A stretch of 64,000 nt of DNA, taken from positions 127,243,221 to 127,307,220 of the forward strand of contig CM077158.1 of the NCBI GenBank assembly GCA_039583875.1, read 5' to 3'. Position numbers and translations under genes: made by a program. The stretch comes from Platanthera guangdongensis (Eukaryota > Streptophyta > Magnoliopsida > Asparagales > Orchidaceae). Of the stretch, positions 1 to 9,545 are shown piece by piece. Every line of letters begins with the position of its first letter. Positions within the stretch are counted from its first letter, which is position 1. The notes beneath the pieces were generated by a model. The model was not told the DNA's origin and ran no database searches. It worked only from the letters and a program-made list of their open reading frames with translations.

Positions 1-360
1 TCTGTGTCAACTTCAACTGCTGAAGCTGAATATATGGCTGCAGGCAGTTGATGTTCACAAATCTTGTGGATTCAAAACCAACTCCTAGACTATGGTTACA
101 ACTTAGAGAAGTCTAAAATCTTTTGTGACAATACTAGTGCTATTTCCATAGCTCAAAATCCAGTCCTCCATAGTAGGACAAAACACATAGAGATTAGGCA
201 TCACTTCTTAAGGGATAATGTTGAAAAGAATAAAATTGAATTACATTATATCCCAACTGATTTACAAAGGGGAGATATTTTCACCAAGCCTTTGGATGAA
301 AAGAAACACACCTTCTTCCTAAATCAGTTAGGAATGTTAGATGGAGGAAGTCTTAAATAA
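1..360 (+). pseudogene. Copia RNase H, C-terminal part of S1 Pol
   Basis: Reading frame 1 from the first base gives the end of a copia reverse transcriptase/RNase H. It contains the motif STAEAEYMA, then CDNTSAISIAQNP, SRTKHIEIRHHF and DIFTKPLD, as in Sirevirus RNase H. This domain degrades the RNA strand of the RNA-DNA hybrid during reverse transcription. A TGA stop at 49-51 replaces the Cys codon found at the same place in S4 (60290s), so the domain is broken. The frame ends at TAA 358-360. The N-terminal part lies outside the window. Confidence 0.9.
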
Positions 361-857
361 TATCCAAGATTTTGAAAGCTCAAAATTTGACCAAGACTAG
401 GCAAACATTCTGATTTTTTCTTAGTGTCTAGAATTTTTCTGATCTCTGAACTGCGCTCGACGATTTGCCCTATGATCGTCGAACGGAGATCGACGATTTC
501 CAAAAATCGTCGAACTGAGTTCAGCGCCTCTCAGATAGTATGAACTATCTCTTCCGGTCAACGATCGTCGAACGGCGCTCGATGATTTTGTTCTCTGAAC
601 GATCGTCGAACGGAGCTCGACGCTCTCCAATATCGTCGAACGGAGATCGACGATGTTGAAATCTCTTCAGATTCCTTAGAAGCCTCGATCGTCGAACTAA
701 GTTCAACGATCTTTCCAATTCTGCGTCGAACCCTAATATAAAACTCTTTTTTCGCCGTCGTTCTCATTTGCGCTTTCGATTTCTCTGCAAGATTTTTCAT
801 TTCCCTCCAAACAGTTCTACGCTTGGTCGTTTTGTTTGTTGAGGTTTTGCAGGTACA
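361..857 (+). repeat. Palindromic motif array between S1 pol and env-like ORF
   Basis: About six to eight copies of an imperfect palindrome lie between 450 and 735. The best copies are TCGTCGA-N7-TCGACGA, for example 476-496, with 7-bp arms that are exact reverse complements. Spacers are usually ACGGAGA-like. The same motif recurs in the S1 LTR and in S2 and S4. No credible coding frame is present. The end of the segment, about 740-857, is AT-richer and leads to the ATG of the env-like ORF. Confidence 0.85.
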
Positions 858-3844
858 ATGGCTGTGTCAGTTGCTGTTCTTGCTGCCATGAAGTTCGATG
901 CCGGTTTTGACATTGATATAGAATCCTTCAGCACGACTGATCAGATTTTTCAAGACATACTGGGTTTGTTCAAGGATCAGAATCTGACTGCTATCATGAC
1001 TACCAGGATCAAGTTGGCTTCTAATGAAATCAAGGAATGGGTTTTTACTGCTCATAATCAAGATAACAGCACTATAGTTGGGTCAATAGCTGGAAATCAG
1101 GTACCCTTGACCCCAACCATTCTTTCAGAGTTTTTTGAGTTGAGAAATGGAGAAGAATCTGCTGAGTTATCTGGAGAAGAGTATTCTGACCTGCTTGCCA
1201 GGATGGGTCATCCAGAGGGAAACCCTAGCAAGCTCTTCAAGAGGAATCTGTCTGTTGAATATAGGTTCCTGGCAGATGTGGTAGGGAAAGTGCTACTGGC
1301 AAAGCACTCAGCCCATGATACAATATCCAGATATTAGCTCTGTCTCATGGGAGCTCTTGTGGATAAGAAAACTCTGAACTGGGGAGAGGTCTTCTTTGAC
1401 CTAATCAAAAAGAAAATAAACAAGAGTTTTGTTAATTTTGGTAGAATTATTGGAGTTTTTCTGCAGACTAGGTGCCCTGCCTTGCTGGTCTCCTCTGGAG
1501 TTCACATCAATGCCTCCAAGAGACTAACCTGTGCCCTCTTTGGAAAGTGGGACAGGCAAATAAGCAAGCCTAGCAGGCCCTCCTCCAGTGCTCCTTCAGG
1601 CACCAGGACTCAAAGAGTCACTCCCCCACAGGTCTCTGCTCCTGCAGATGACCTGGATGCTGCTGTTGCTCCTACTCCTCCTCCTATTCCATCCCTGCCC
1701 CTACCATCCACCATTCCAGCTCCCTCCACCATCACCATATCTAGCCCATCTCCAACATCAACTCCATCTCCAGTCCCTGTTCTTTCTACACCAGAAGAAC
1801 ATTTCCACCCTCTGTTCTCCTACCCTCCACCAGATATCTCCTCATCACCATCCATTCCATCCTTCACCCTACTGGATGATTCCTTTATGGATGATTCCCC
1901 CTCCTCCCCTCCTGAATTACCTTCCTCCTCCACTTCATTCCAAGACCTCCTACACCACATCATAGACCAGCCAACATTCACTCCATCCATATCCATTCCC
2001 CTCTCCTCCATATCCACCCTACCTACACCTCAGCCATCCATTCCATCATTCACCAGCTCTCCCCTTCCAGAACCTTCAGCTGCTCCCATCCCATCTACTT
2101 CTGCTCCAGCTCTTGAGCAAGTAGACCTTTCAGCCCTAGCTGACAGGCTGTATGAGTTACTTGCCCCCAGGCTAACTCTATTGTTGGAGACCTCCTTGGC
2201 TCCTCTACACCTGTCTGTGGCAGCCCTTTCTGCCAGGCTCTCCTCCCACTTTCCTCAGGCAGCACCTACAGCAGTGTGCCTTGATCCAGATGTCTCTGCA
2301 TCTAGGCAGGGGGAGATGCCTTATGAAGTGAGCCTTCATGCTGTTGCTGCTGCTGTTTCTGTGTCTGCTGCTCCTTCTGCTCCTGCTGTTGTGCCTCCTA
2401 CTGCAGTTCTTGTAATAGACCTCAGGTCTTTGCTATCTGTTTTTGATTCTGCCTACTTTAGCTGTCTGCCAGAGGTCCATGCTGTCCAGCCTCCAGAAGA
2501 CTTATCCAAGGCACTTGTGCCTTTTTCTGGCTGTGACCCCAGCATCCTCTCTTCTTTTGTAAAATCAGTCATTGCTGCTGCTGCTCCTGAAAATGTTGTT
2601 ACTGCTGATGCTGAAGTTCCTACTGCTTCTGATGAGCCAATATCCAAGGACATTCTGATGTCAGAGGCCACTGAAATTGAGCCTGCTGCAGATTTTGATG
2701 TTGTTTCTGCTATTGTCAGTGAAGTTGTTACTGCTATCAACTCTTCAGTTTCTGTTGCTGATAGTGAATCTGCTATTTCTGCTGATGTTAGTGAGACAGT
2801 TGCTGCTGTTGTCACCTGTCCAGAATCTACTGCTGCTATTGCTGTTACTGCTTCACCTTCTGCCTCATCTGCTGTTGTACAACTGAAGAAAGATCTTATG
2901 AAGAAAATTGATGCTCTATATGATGATCAGAGTTCTGAATCTGATGAATTCAAAACAGACTCTGATGACTCATCTGCTACCATTGCTAGGAAAAGGAAGG
3001 CAAGGAGCAAAGCAATGAAAAGGGTTCCTCCTGCTAAAGTTAAGGATAACAATGATATCCCTTATTATATCCTTCATAATTGCCCAATCTCTGAACACTG
3101 GATGCAGTATTCTAAAAACCAGCTGAAAGCCATGAAGAAAAAGAGAAAATATGAGAAGGGTTCATCCCCATTCCAGCACTCTCATCCTCCTCCACCACCT
3201 CCTCCTGATGCAGGTGCAGGTGGAAGCTCTGCAAGTCAACCCCCAGCCAGAAGCCAGGTCCCTATCAACCTCATGCCAGATCCTATCAAAGGGAAAGCCA
3301 ATCCAGGGGTTCATATTCTAGGAGAGGAGGATATAGAGGTAATCAGAGAGATATTCAAGTATATTCTAAAGGGTACTCCAGGCAGCACCCATATTCTAGG
3401 GGAGGACATGGTTCTTCTGATACATCATCAGGTCCTTTCCCTTACAAGCTAAAAGAGACTGTATCTGCCAGGCCTCCTCAAGACAATCCTTCCAACAGGT
3501 ATGAGCCACCTGTACCTTTTGAGGATCCTAAAAATAATCCATCTGCTTGGACTGCCAGGATGAAGCAATTGGCTGCACTGGATCAGATTAAGAAGGCCAG
3601 AGATCAAGGTTTAGATTCTTCCAACATTTCAACAATGTCTGAGCAAAGACAGAAAGAATTAGAGAAATATGCTTCCAGTAAATTCTTTGATGCTGAGAGA
3701 TACATGGAATTACATACTGCAGCTGTGGTTCCCAGGCCTACAAAGCAAACATATTTGGGTGCAGCAGATGACACCAGGTCTAACAAAGAAGCCCTCAATC
3801 CAAACAGAGAAATTAAGCTTGTCAAAGGCAAAGAAAAGAAATGA
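858..3844 (+). pseudogene. Env-like ORF of S1, one stop and one frameshift
   Basis: This is the extra ORF of Sireviruses, downstream of RNase H. It starts at ATG 858. The N-terminal ~220 residues match S4's ORF closely (blocks LTPTILSEFFEL, FLADVVGKVLL, INASKRLTCALFG). A Pro/Ser/Thr-rich stretch follows (about 1560-2130), then an Ala/Val-rich region, an acidic Ser/Asp patch near 2930-2980, a basic RKRKARSK patch near 2990 and an Arg/Gly/Ser-rich tail. TAG at 1335-1337 stands where S4 has CAG. The frame shifts near 3270-3310 and continues to the TGA at 3842-3844. I see no signal peptide or transmembrane helix, so an envelope role is only a family label. The N-terminal block may correspond to the Pfam 'putative plant transposon protein' family. 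Confidence 0.75.
2304..2317 (+). other. Internal polypurine tract-like site in env-like ORF
   Basis: AGGCAGGGGGAGAT lies inside the env-like ORF. S4 has the same string at the homologous place (about 62351-62364). It resembles the terminal tract of these elements, ATAGGGGGAGAT. Extra polypurine tracts are a reported Sirevirus trait. Confidence 0.6.
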
Positions 3845-4015
3845 CATTGTAAGATGACAGTTTCTGTGAATTCTGATTGCTATCTGGATGCCATATATAT
3901 ATCTCTGTGATTCTGCTTTGTCTAGCTGTTGTTTTTATGTTCTTATGATTGTATGTTGTTATTTAAGTTTTTCCAAAGTCTGTAAATAGTAATCCTAACC
4001 CAAATAGGGGGAGAT
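3845..4015 (+). other. S1 3' untranslated region and terminal polypurine tract
   Basis: The short T-rich region after the env-like ORF ends in AAATAGGGGGAGAT (4002-4015), directly before the LTR start TGTTGG. This tract primes plus-strand DNA synthesis in reverse transcription. The same tract precedes the 3' LTR of S2 (49780-49792). Confidence 0.85.
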
Positions 4016-4813
4016 TGTTGGAACACCCTATTACTAATTTGGGTCAGGATCACTATGTCTCTAGGAACCTTTGCTTGACCTCCTGTATAGCTCAATAGGT
4101 CAATTAGAATTGAGTCTAAGGGGTAGAATTCTAGGTTTGGAAGCTGCCCTGAAGACCAAGATTTTCTGTCTAGAGACCAAGTCTGATCGTCGAGCTCAGC
4201 ACGACGATTCGTCGAACTCCGGTCGACGATCGTCTAGCTCAACTTCGACAGATCGTCGAACTCCATTCGACGATCGCTGAGCTCAACGTCATAATATCGT
4301 CGAACTCCATTGGACGATCGGTGAGCTCAGGTCGACGTTTTTGACTCTGCTTTGCATCCTTATCTCTGAGCTCATTTCGACGATCTTTAAGCTCAGATCG
4401 ACGATATTTTGCTGCTGTGTGTTTCCAGATCGCTGAGCTCAGCTCGACGATAGCAGAGCTCAGTTCGACGATTTCAGATAACTTCCAGAATTCAAATTCA
4501 AATCAGTTAGGAGTTATTCTGCAATTAATTCAGAGATTTGCTAGCCGTTTTAATTTAATTCTGGACCAAGTTTCAAGGGATTTTTCAAGGAATGTATCTG
4601 TGGACTTTCCTCCAGAAGAGATTATGCAATTAAGGATGCAGTTAATGCAGGCCAACGACTATACTTGACAGAGAATGATATTCCATTTTGTACCAGAGAA
4701 TAAGTGACAGGATTTTTAAATCTCTCAAGAGAACACACACAATACAGAGAGATAATACTGATTACAGAGATACATTCAAAATCTTCTGTCACAAAGAATT
4801 CTGAAGAACACTC
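4016..4813 (+). repeat. S1 3' LTR, left part (U3), with palindromic array
   Basis: The LTR starts TGTTGGAAC at 4016, directly after the polypurine tract. Palindromic motifs with TCGTCGA/TCGACGA arms lie at about 4186-4470, alternating with versions whose arms contain GAGCTCA. The LTR is cut at 4813 by G1 and continues at 28017. The last five bases, CACTC (4809-4813), are the G1 target-site duplication. Confidence 0.88.
4809..4813. repeat. Target-site duplication of G1, left copy
   Basis: CACTC at 4809-4813 is repeated at 28012-28016, directly after the G1 terminus TTACA. Both copies lie in S1 LTR sequence. Confidence 0.93.
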
Positions 4814-7800
4814 TGTAAGACCCCCCCCCCTCCCCCTTACCAAGGAGGGCAACCGGATCTTATGCCCAGAACCGCCGTCTTACGGTGGCACTAACTCACG
4901 GGTTAGTCGACACCGCAATACACCGATTCTGCCGGCTAGTACGATCATTAACCTGTAGGCCAATATGAGAATAAAGAAGTAAAACTGTGTATAAAATACC
5001 ATCAGTCCACAAGTCACAGTACAATCATATAAAAGAAATGAATAGTACAATAGTCCACAGAATAGTACAGAAGAAAGAGTAAAAAGGGCTTATGCCCAGT
5101 ACATCAAATCTCTCTCTCACAAAATAGTAGAAGCGGAAGCTAAACTAGATCATCAGATCTCGTCCCACCTGAGGACGCACAGTAGTGGTAGTAGCCTGCT
5201 GAAGTGGTATCTGCTCCTCATGTCCTGCCTCCTCGACGTGCTGGTGCTCCATCTCCACGGGCTCCTAAAAATAGTTGGTCACCGACCATTAGTCAAAAAG
5301 ACTAAGTCGTTTCCTCCACACCTCGCCCCGCAGCTCCTAGGCACCGAGCGGGAGGACGAAGCGGAGGACAACAAGGGGTAGCAAAATGGAAGCTAAGTAC
5401 ACTAGCAATGCTAAGTAATGAAATTCTACACTAGCAATGCTAAGTACAGTACAAGTAGTAAGTAAGTAAGAGCGGTGCAGTAAAGGAAAGTAAAGAAACA
5501 GCAGTATGAACAAGTAAATAAGCTAAGCTACCACTAAGCTATCATCACAAACGTACCCTAACTTATATAAATGCCCATACAAATATATAAGTTAGGATTT
5601 CCAGGAAATTTAACTTATCATATAAAAGAGCCCATACTAATTTATATGATAAGGATCTATGAAGCGTATGGCCTAATATGAATGAATGATATGATGCAAT
5701 TTTATGCGCAGACAAGTGCAACTCACACACAACGACTCTGTGATCACAGACCTTTAGTTCCCACTTTTTGAGAGCTAGCATCACTCTCGGGTACCGCTGC
5801 TGTGGCTACGACAGCAGCGGAGCGGGCGTCTCCGCTTCTAGACCGGTATGCACACTACCAAGCCTTAGACCCCTCTCATACGCCTCTGTACACGTCCAAG
5901 GTGCACTCTAGAGTCTCGCGTACGTACTTTGCTCACAAACCCGTTAGTCTTGTTGGGTCGGATGTGCGTTATCGGGGATCGTCCTCCAGACCGCAGTGTA
6001 AAATAACCCACTGGCCCCTCTAACTCTCACAACCGCCTGGTGCACCGTACTGCCATCGGTGTGACGAACGGCCAGTACCGCATGCCCCGCCACGATATTT
6101 ATGCACATGCAAGTAATTCATACCGAGCCTCCCGCTCGCAGGACCAAAACCCGTCCTGAATCCCTCAAACCCAAACCCGGGTGAGAACGCACATTAGTGC
6201 CTTTATGTCAATTCCCTCCAACCCTAAACGGGTGAGCATATATCATGAAACTCTCCAACCCAAACACGGGCGAGAAGGTACAACCATGTCCTAACCTATT
6301 AAGCTACTCTTGTCTACGGTTTATTATACTTAGAGATTTAAGGTTAATCCCAGGACTGCCCCCGGTATTCCCTGTGAAGGGCTCTTAAGGGGCACTAGGA
6401 ACTGTGTTGGGATTACGCCCAGCGTTCCCTTTCGCAAGGATACTTATTTTAGTTGATGACTACCCATGTATCTCCCCAGCTCTCCTTATTGCTTAAGTAT
6501 AACCCTAGTGACTTAAGGTATTACCGGGAACCGACGGTCTTCCGCCGATCCCCCACTCCAGTTGATGACCAAGACTTGCACTTTTGATCCCTCACTAAGA
6601 CAACTCTACCCACCAGGGTTACTCATGTTGAACTCTCTCTTATTTCTGCCGATAATCAATCCCCTGGTAATCCCTAAGGCAGGACCTATTTGTGTTATAT
6701 GCAGACCATGACCTATGACTACCCTAGAAATGTGATCTTCCAAAACTTAAGGCATCTTGCCTCTAAATATTTATCCTAAGGTAATATGGACTAAGGGAAC
6801 TACCCTAAGGATTCTCATAATTTTTCTTGGCCAAATAGTCTTTTAATTAATTCTTCTAATTTAAATGCTAGGTCACTTTACACATGAAGTAGTTTGATTA
6901 AGTATCCACTGACCTAGGGAATTTTTCCTGAAATGTATATTTACAAAATATTACTGCCTACAGAATTTCATAATTTTCCTGAAATTATTTATCATCATTT
7001 TCTATTTAATATCAATTCCACATAAATTCCATTTTCCAAATGAAGTATAGGCATCATGTACTCAAAAATTCCAGAAACATTACAGAGCTTGTAGGACACT
7101 AATTTAAGACTATTGGCTGAGAATCATCAACATTTAATGTAAGATGGCCTATAGGATTCCATTATAAAATATTTACCAAAATGTCATTGAACTAATTTAA
7201 CACAAGTAATGCATCCATTAAATTCTGAGAAATTTATGCAAACCTAATAATAACATTTTATAACAGTAGAATAATTTCCAAATTTTTCAGAGGTATAATT
7301 CCATCATTTCAAGAATTAACAAGATAAGGGTAAAATGGGAAATATAGGGTATCTACTCCAAATATTCTTCAAAACAGAGAAATCATATTTTTCCTAAGTC
7401 AAATGTGATGTTATCTATGCCTTAGCAAAGTTGTTTGGATTTATACTTGAATAAAGCCTATTTTCCAATTTTATTCCCAAAATAGCTATATTTAAAATAA
7501 ATTCCAATAAATGAAATTTTGATTCCAAAAATTCCATCATTAATTTGAGGGGTGAAATTTACCCTAATGAACCACTGGAAATAATTTCATGACACTTGCA
7601 TGTCACCATTAGGCTAAATACACAAATTTGCATTTTTGCTATTTGCACACCAAGGCTTAACATAGGCTAGCACATGCAAGTGGATTCTCCCACATGCAGT
7701 GAACCCAAGGTGCTGAAAATTTTATCATGCACCAAAGATGACCCCACTGACCCACCACCAAAATTTGGGGCCATGGGGAGGAGTAGAACTCCATATATGT

Positions 7801-9460
7801 CATTTATTTAAATTTTGATATTTTACCAAAACCTATAGGAAACTTTTTTCCACAAATTCCTAAATTTTGGCAGGAGCTAAGTATGCCCTAATAATGCATG
7901 TGGCCAAAATGTGGGGCCATGGTGAATAATATTGTGACCTGGGCACCCAATTTAATTTCTGCCCTACTCTAGGACCAGTCCTAGGAGAAATGTCCTACAG
8001 GACTGTACACTACACGAAAATGTAAGTTTAGGGTGGCATATTAAAGGTAAGACCCTAGGCTACATTTTTCATTAAGGGCCTAAGTTCTGAAAATGCCTCT
8101 AAGAGGCCTAAAGTTAACATGCAAGTGACAGCCAAAACAGGGACAGAAAATTAAATTTTGATGTAGCACGAATCTTGAAGCAGGATGGAGGGCATCCGTT
8201 CATCTTCCTCCTCCAGCCAATGGCCGAGATTTGCCCGACCTGGAGCACCTTCAAACCTCATTTCCCGGCCACCACTTAGCCTCCACGGCCGGCTACCACC
8301 ACCACCACCTCCGTTGAGGTGGTGGCCAACGTTTGGCGGTGAAATGGTGGCCGGAGGCGGCGGTTTCCGGCGAACTTGCACTCCATCAAAATTCCAAAAT
8401 CCATGAAAAAGCTCACCTTGGATCTGGCTCATTTGAGCACGATGTCTCGCCTAATAGATCTAGGAAACTAGTACGGGTAGAGGTGAGGTGAAACGGACCT
8501 CGATTGGGGCTTGGCGGCGGGTTTGGCGGCGGTTGGCCATGAAAAATTTCCTCTCCGGCGAGCTTGCTCCCGAACTCGATTCTCCACCAAAAGCTTCGAT
8601 CCAGGTATCGAATTCCACTCCTTTGGACCTTCTGAAGCTAATGGGATGGTTGGTTTTGGCTGATATGGCTTGTATACAGAGATGCCATGATGGGAATTTC
8701 GGCCACGAGCTTTGGTTTCTCCTCCTTGGCTCCAAGTGGCATGAAATTGGGTTGGAAAGGATGATAATTGATGTGTGGGTTCAGATTTGTGCTTGGAAAG
8801 AGAGGAGGAGGGCCACATGGCCTTCATCCCCATTTTCCCTCTCTTCTCTCTCCTCTTTTTCCCCCAATTTCCAAAACTACCCCCTTGCATGCAATCTCTC
8901 TCCAATTTCAGGAGGGTAGGGGCTGTCATTAACCATTAAGGCTGGTCATGGGCCAATTTGGTGGGCTTGGTCCAAGGGGAAATGGCTTGGCCTTCATTTC
9001 ACTCTTTAGGTCAATTTGTTGACCAAATTGACTTTTAGGGTTGACTGGTCAACCATGGTGGGTGGACTGACCCCACTTGGTGGAAATGGGTCTAGTGGCA
9101 CCACCCAACTTGGTTTGGGTCAAGGGGGTGCCCCACTTAGGTTAATTAGGCCTATGAGTGTGGGTTTGACCAAATTAAGCCCAAGGTTGACCTTGGTCAA
9201 CTAGGGTCAAAATTTTGACCCAGTGACATACCCTAGGGTCCACTTAGATTGTTTTTAGGGTTAGGGCAATGTGGTAGGGTCATGGTGTGGCTAGGGTCCC
9301 CACTCAGGCTAGTTTGACCTAGTTTGACTAAGGTCTTATAGTGGGCCCCACATGGCTACCACCCACTACCTAGGGTCAAACTTAGTTGATCTCCTCAAAT
9401 CTCACCCCATGCCTAACCCAATCTAAGTTGAGGGGTCCAGAAGTAACATGGGATGTTACA
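4814..9460 (-). repeat. G1 3' LTR (left copy, 4647 bp)
   Basis: It starts TGTAAGACCC and ends GATGTTACA on the plus strand, and matches 14352-16216 plus 25225-28011 throughout. A poly-C run follows the left edge. Two perfect hairpins lie at 5557-5596 and 5614-5653. Several ORFs of 60-150 codons on both strands (about 8150-8930) recur in the other LTR only because the LTRs are copies. I see no conserved protein in them. On the minus strand AAG|GTGAGC at 8420-8411 resembles a splice donor. Confidence 0.92.
5557..5653 (-). other. Twin perfect hairpins in G1 LTR
   Basis: Hairpin A (5557-5596) has arms CCTAACTTATATA and TATATAAGTTAGG around a 14-nt loop. Hairpin B (5614-5653) has arms CTTATCATATAAA and TTTATATGATAAG around another 14-nt loop. 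Both loops contain GCCCATAC (GTATGGGC in element orientation). Both stems are 13 bp without mismatch. Copies lie at 15104-15143 and 15161-15200 in the other LTR. Diverged counterparts lie in G3 at 51691-51730 and 51751-51790. Confidence 0.85.
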
Positions 9461-9545
9461 AATTCCAATAAACAAGAAAATAATTTCGTCCCCGAAATTT
9501 AAGTTCGGGTCTACGGGGTTCAATTTGCAAGAATCATCAAGAAAT
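9461..9545 (-). other. G1 3' untranslated region and pre-LTR motif
   Basis: On the minus strand this holds CGGGGACGAAAT, a motif common just before the 3' LTR of gypsy elements (G2 has CGGGGACGAAAA). Between it and the LTR, however, lies a T-rich stretch rather than a clean polypurine tract. The priming site for plus-strand synthesis is therefore atypical or lost. Confidence 0.6.

Noticed and set aside
1588..1965. Plus-strand ORF rich in Leu and Pro overlapping the S1 env-like ORF
   Set aside because: It is an out-of-frame reading of the Pro/Ser-rich region. The env-like frame is supported by homology with S4 on both sides.
5802..6023. Short plus-strand ORF beginning MATTAAERASPLLDRY
   Set aside because: It lies in LTR sequence, has no recognised domain and is antisense to the element.
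8151..8929. ORFs of 90-153 codons on both strands in the G1 LTR, conserved at 26702-27480
   Set aside because: The conservation is that of two LTR copies of one element. Overlapping frames on both strands are equally conserved, so protein-level selection cannot be inferred.
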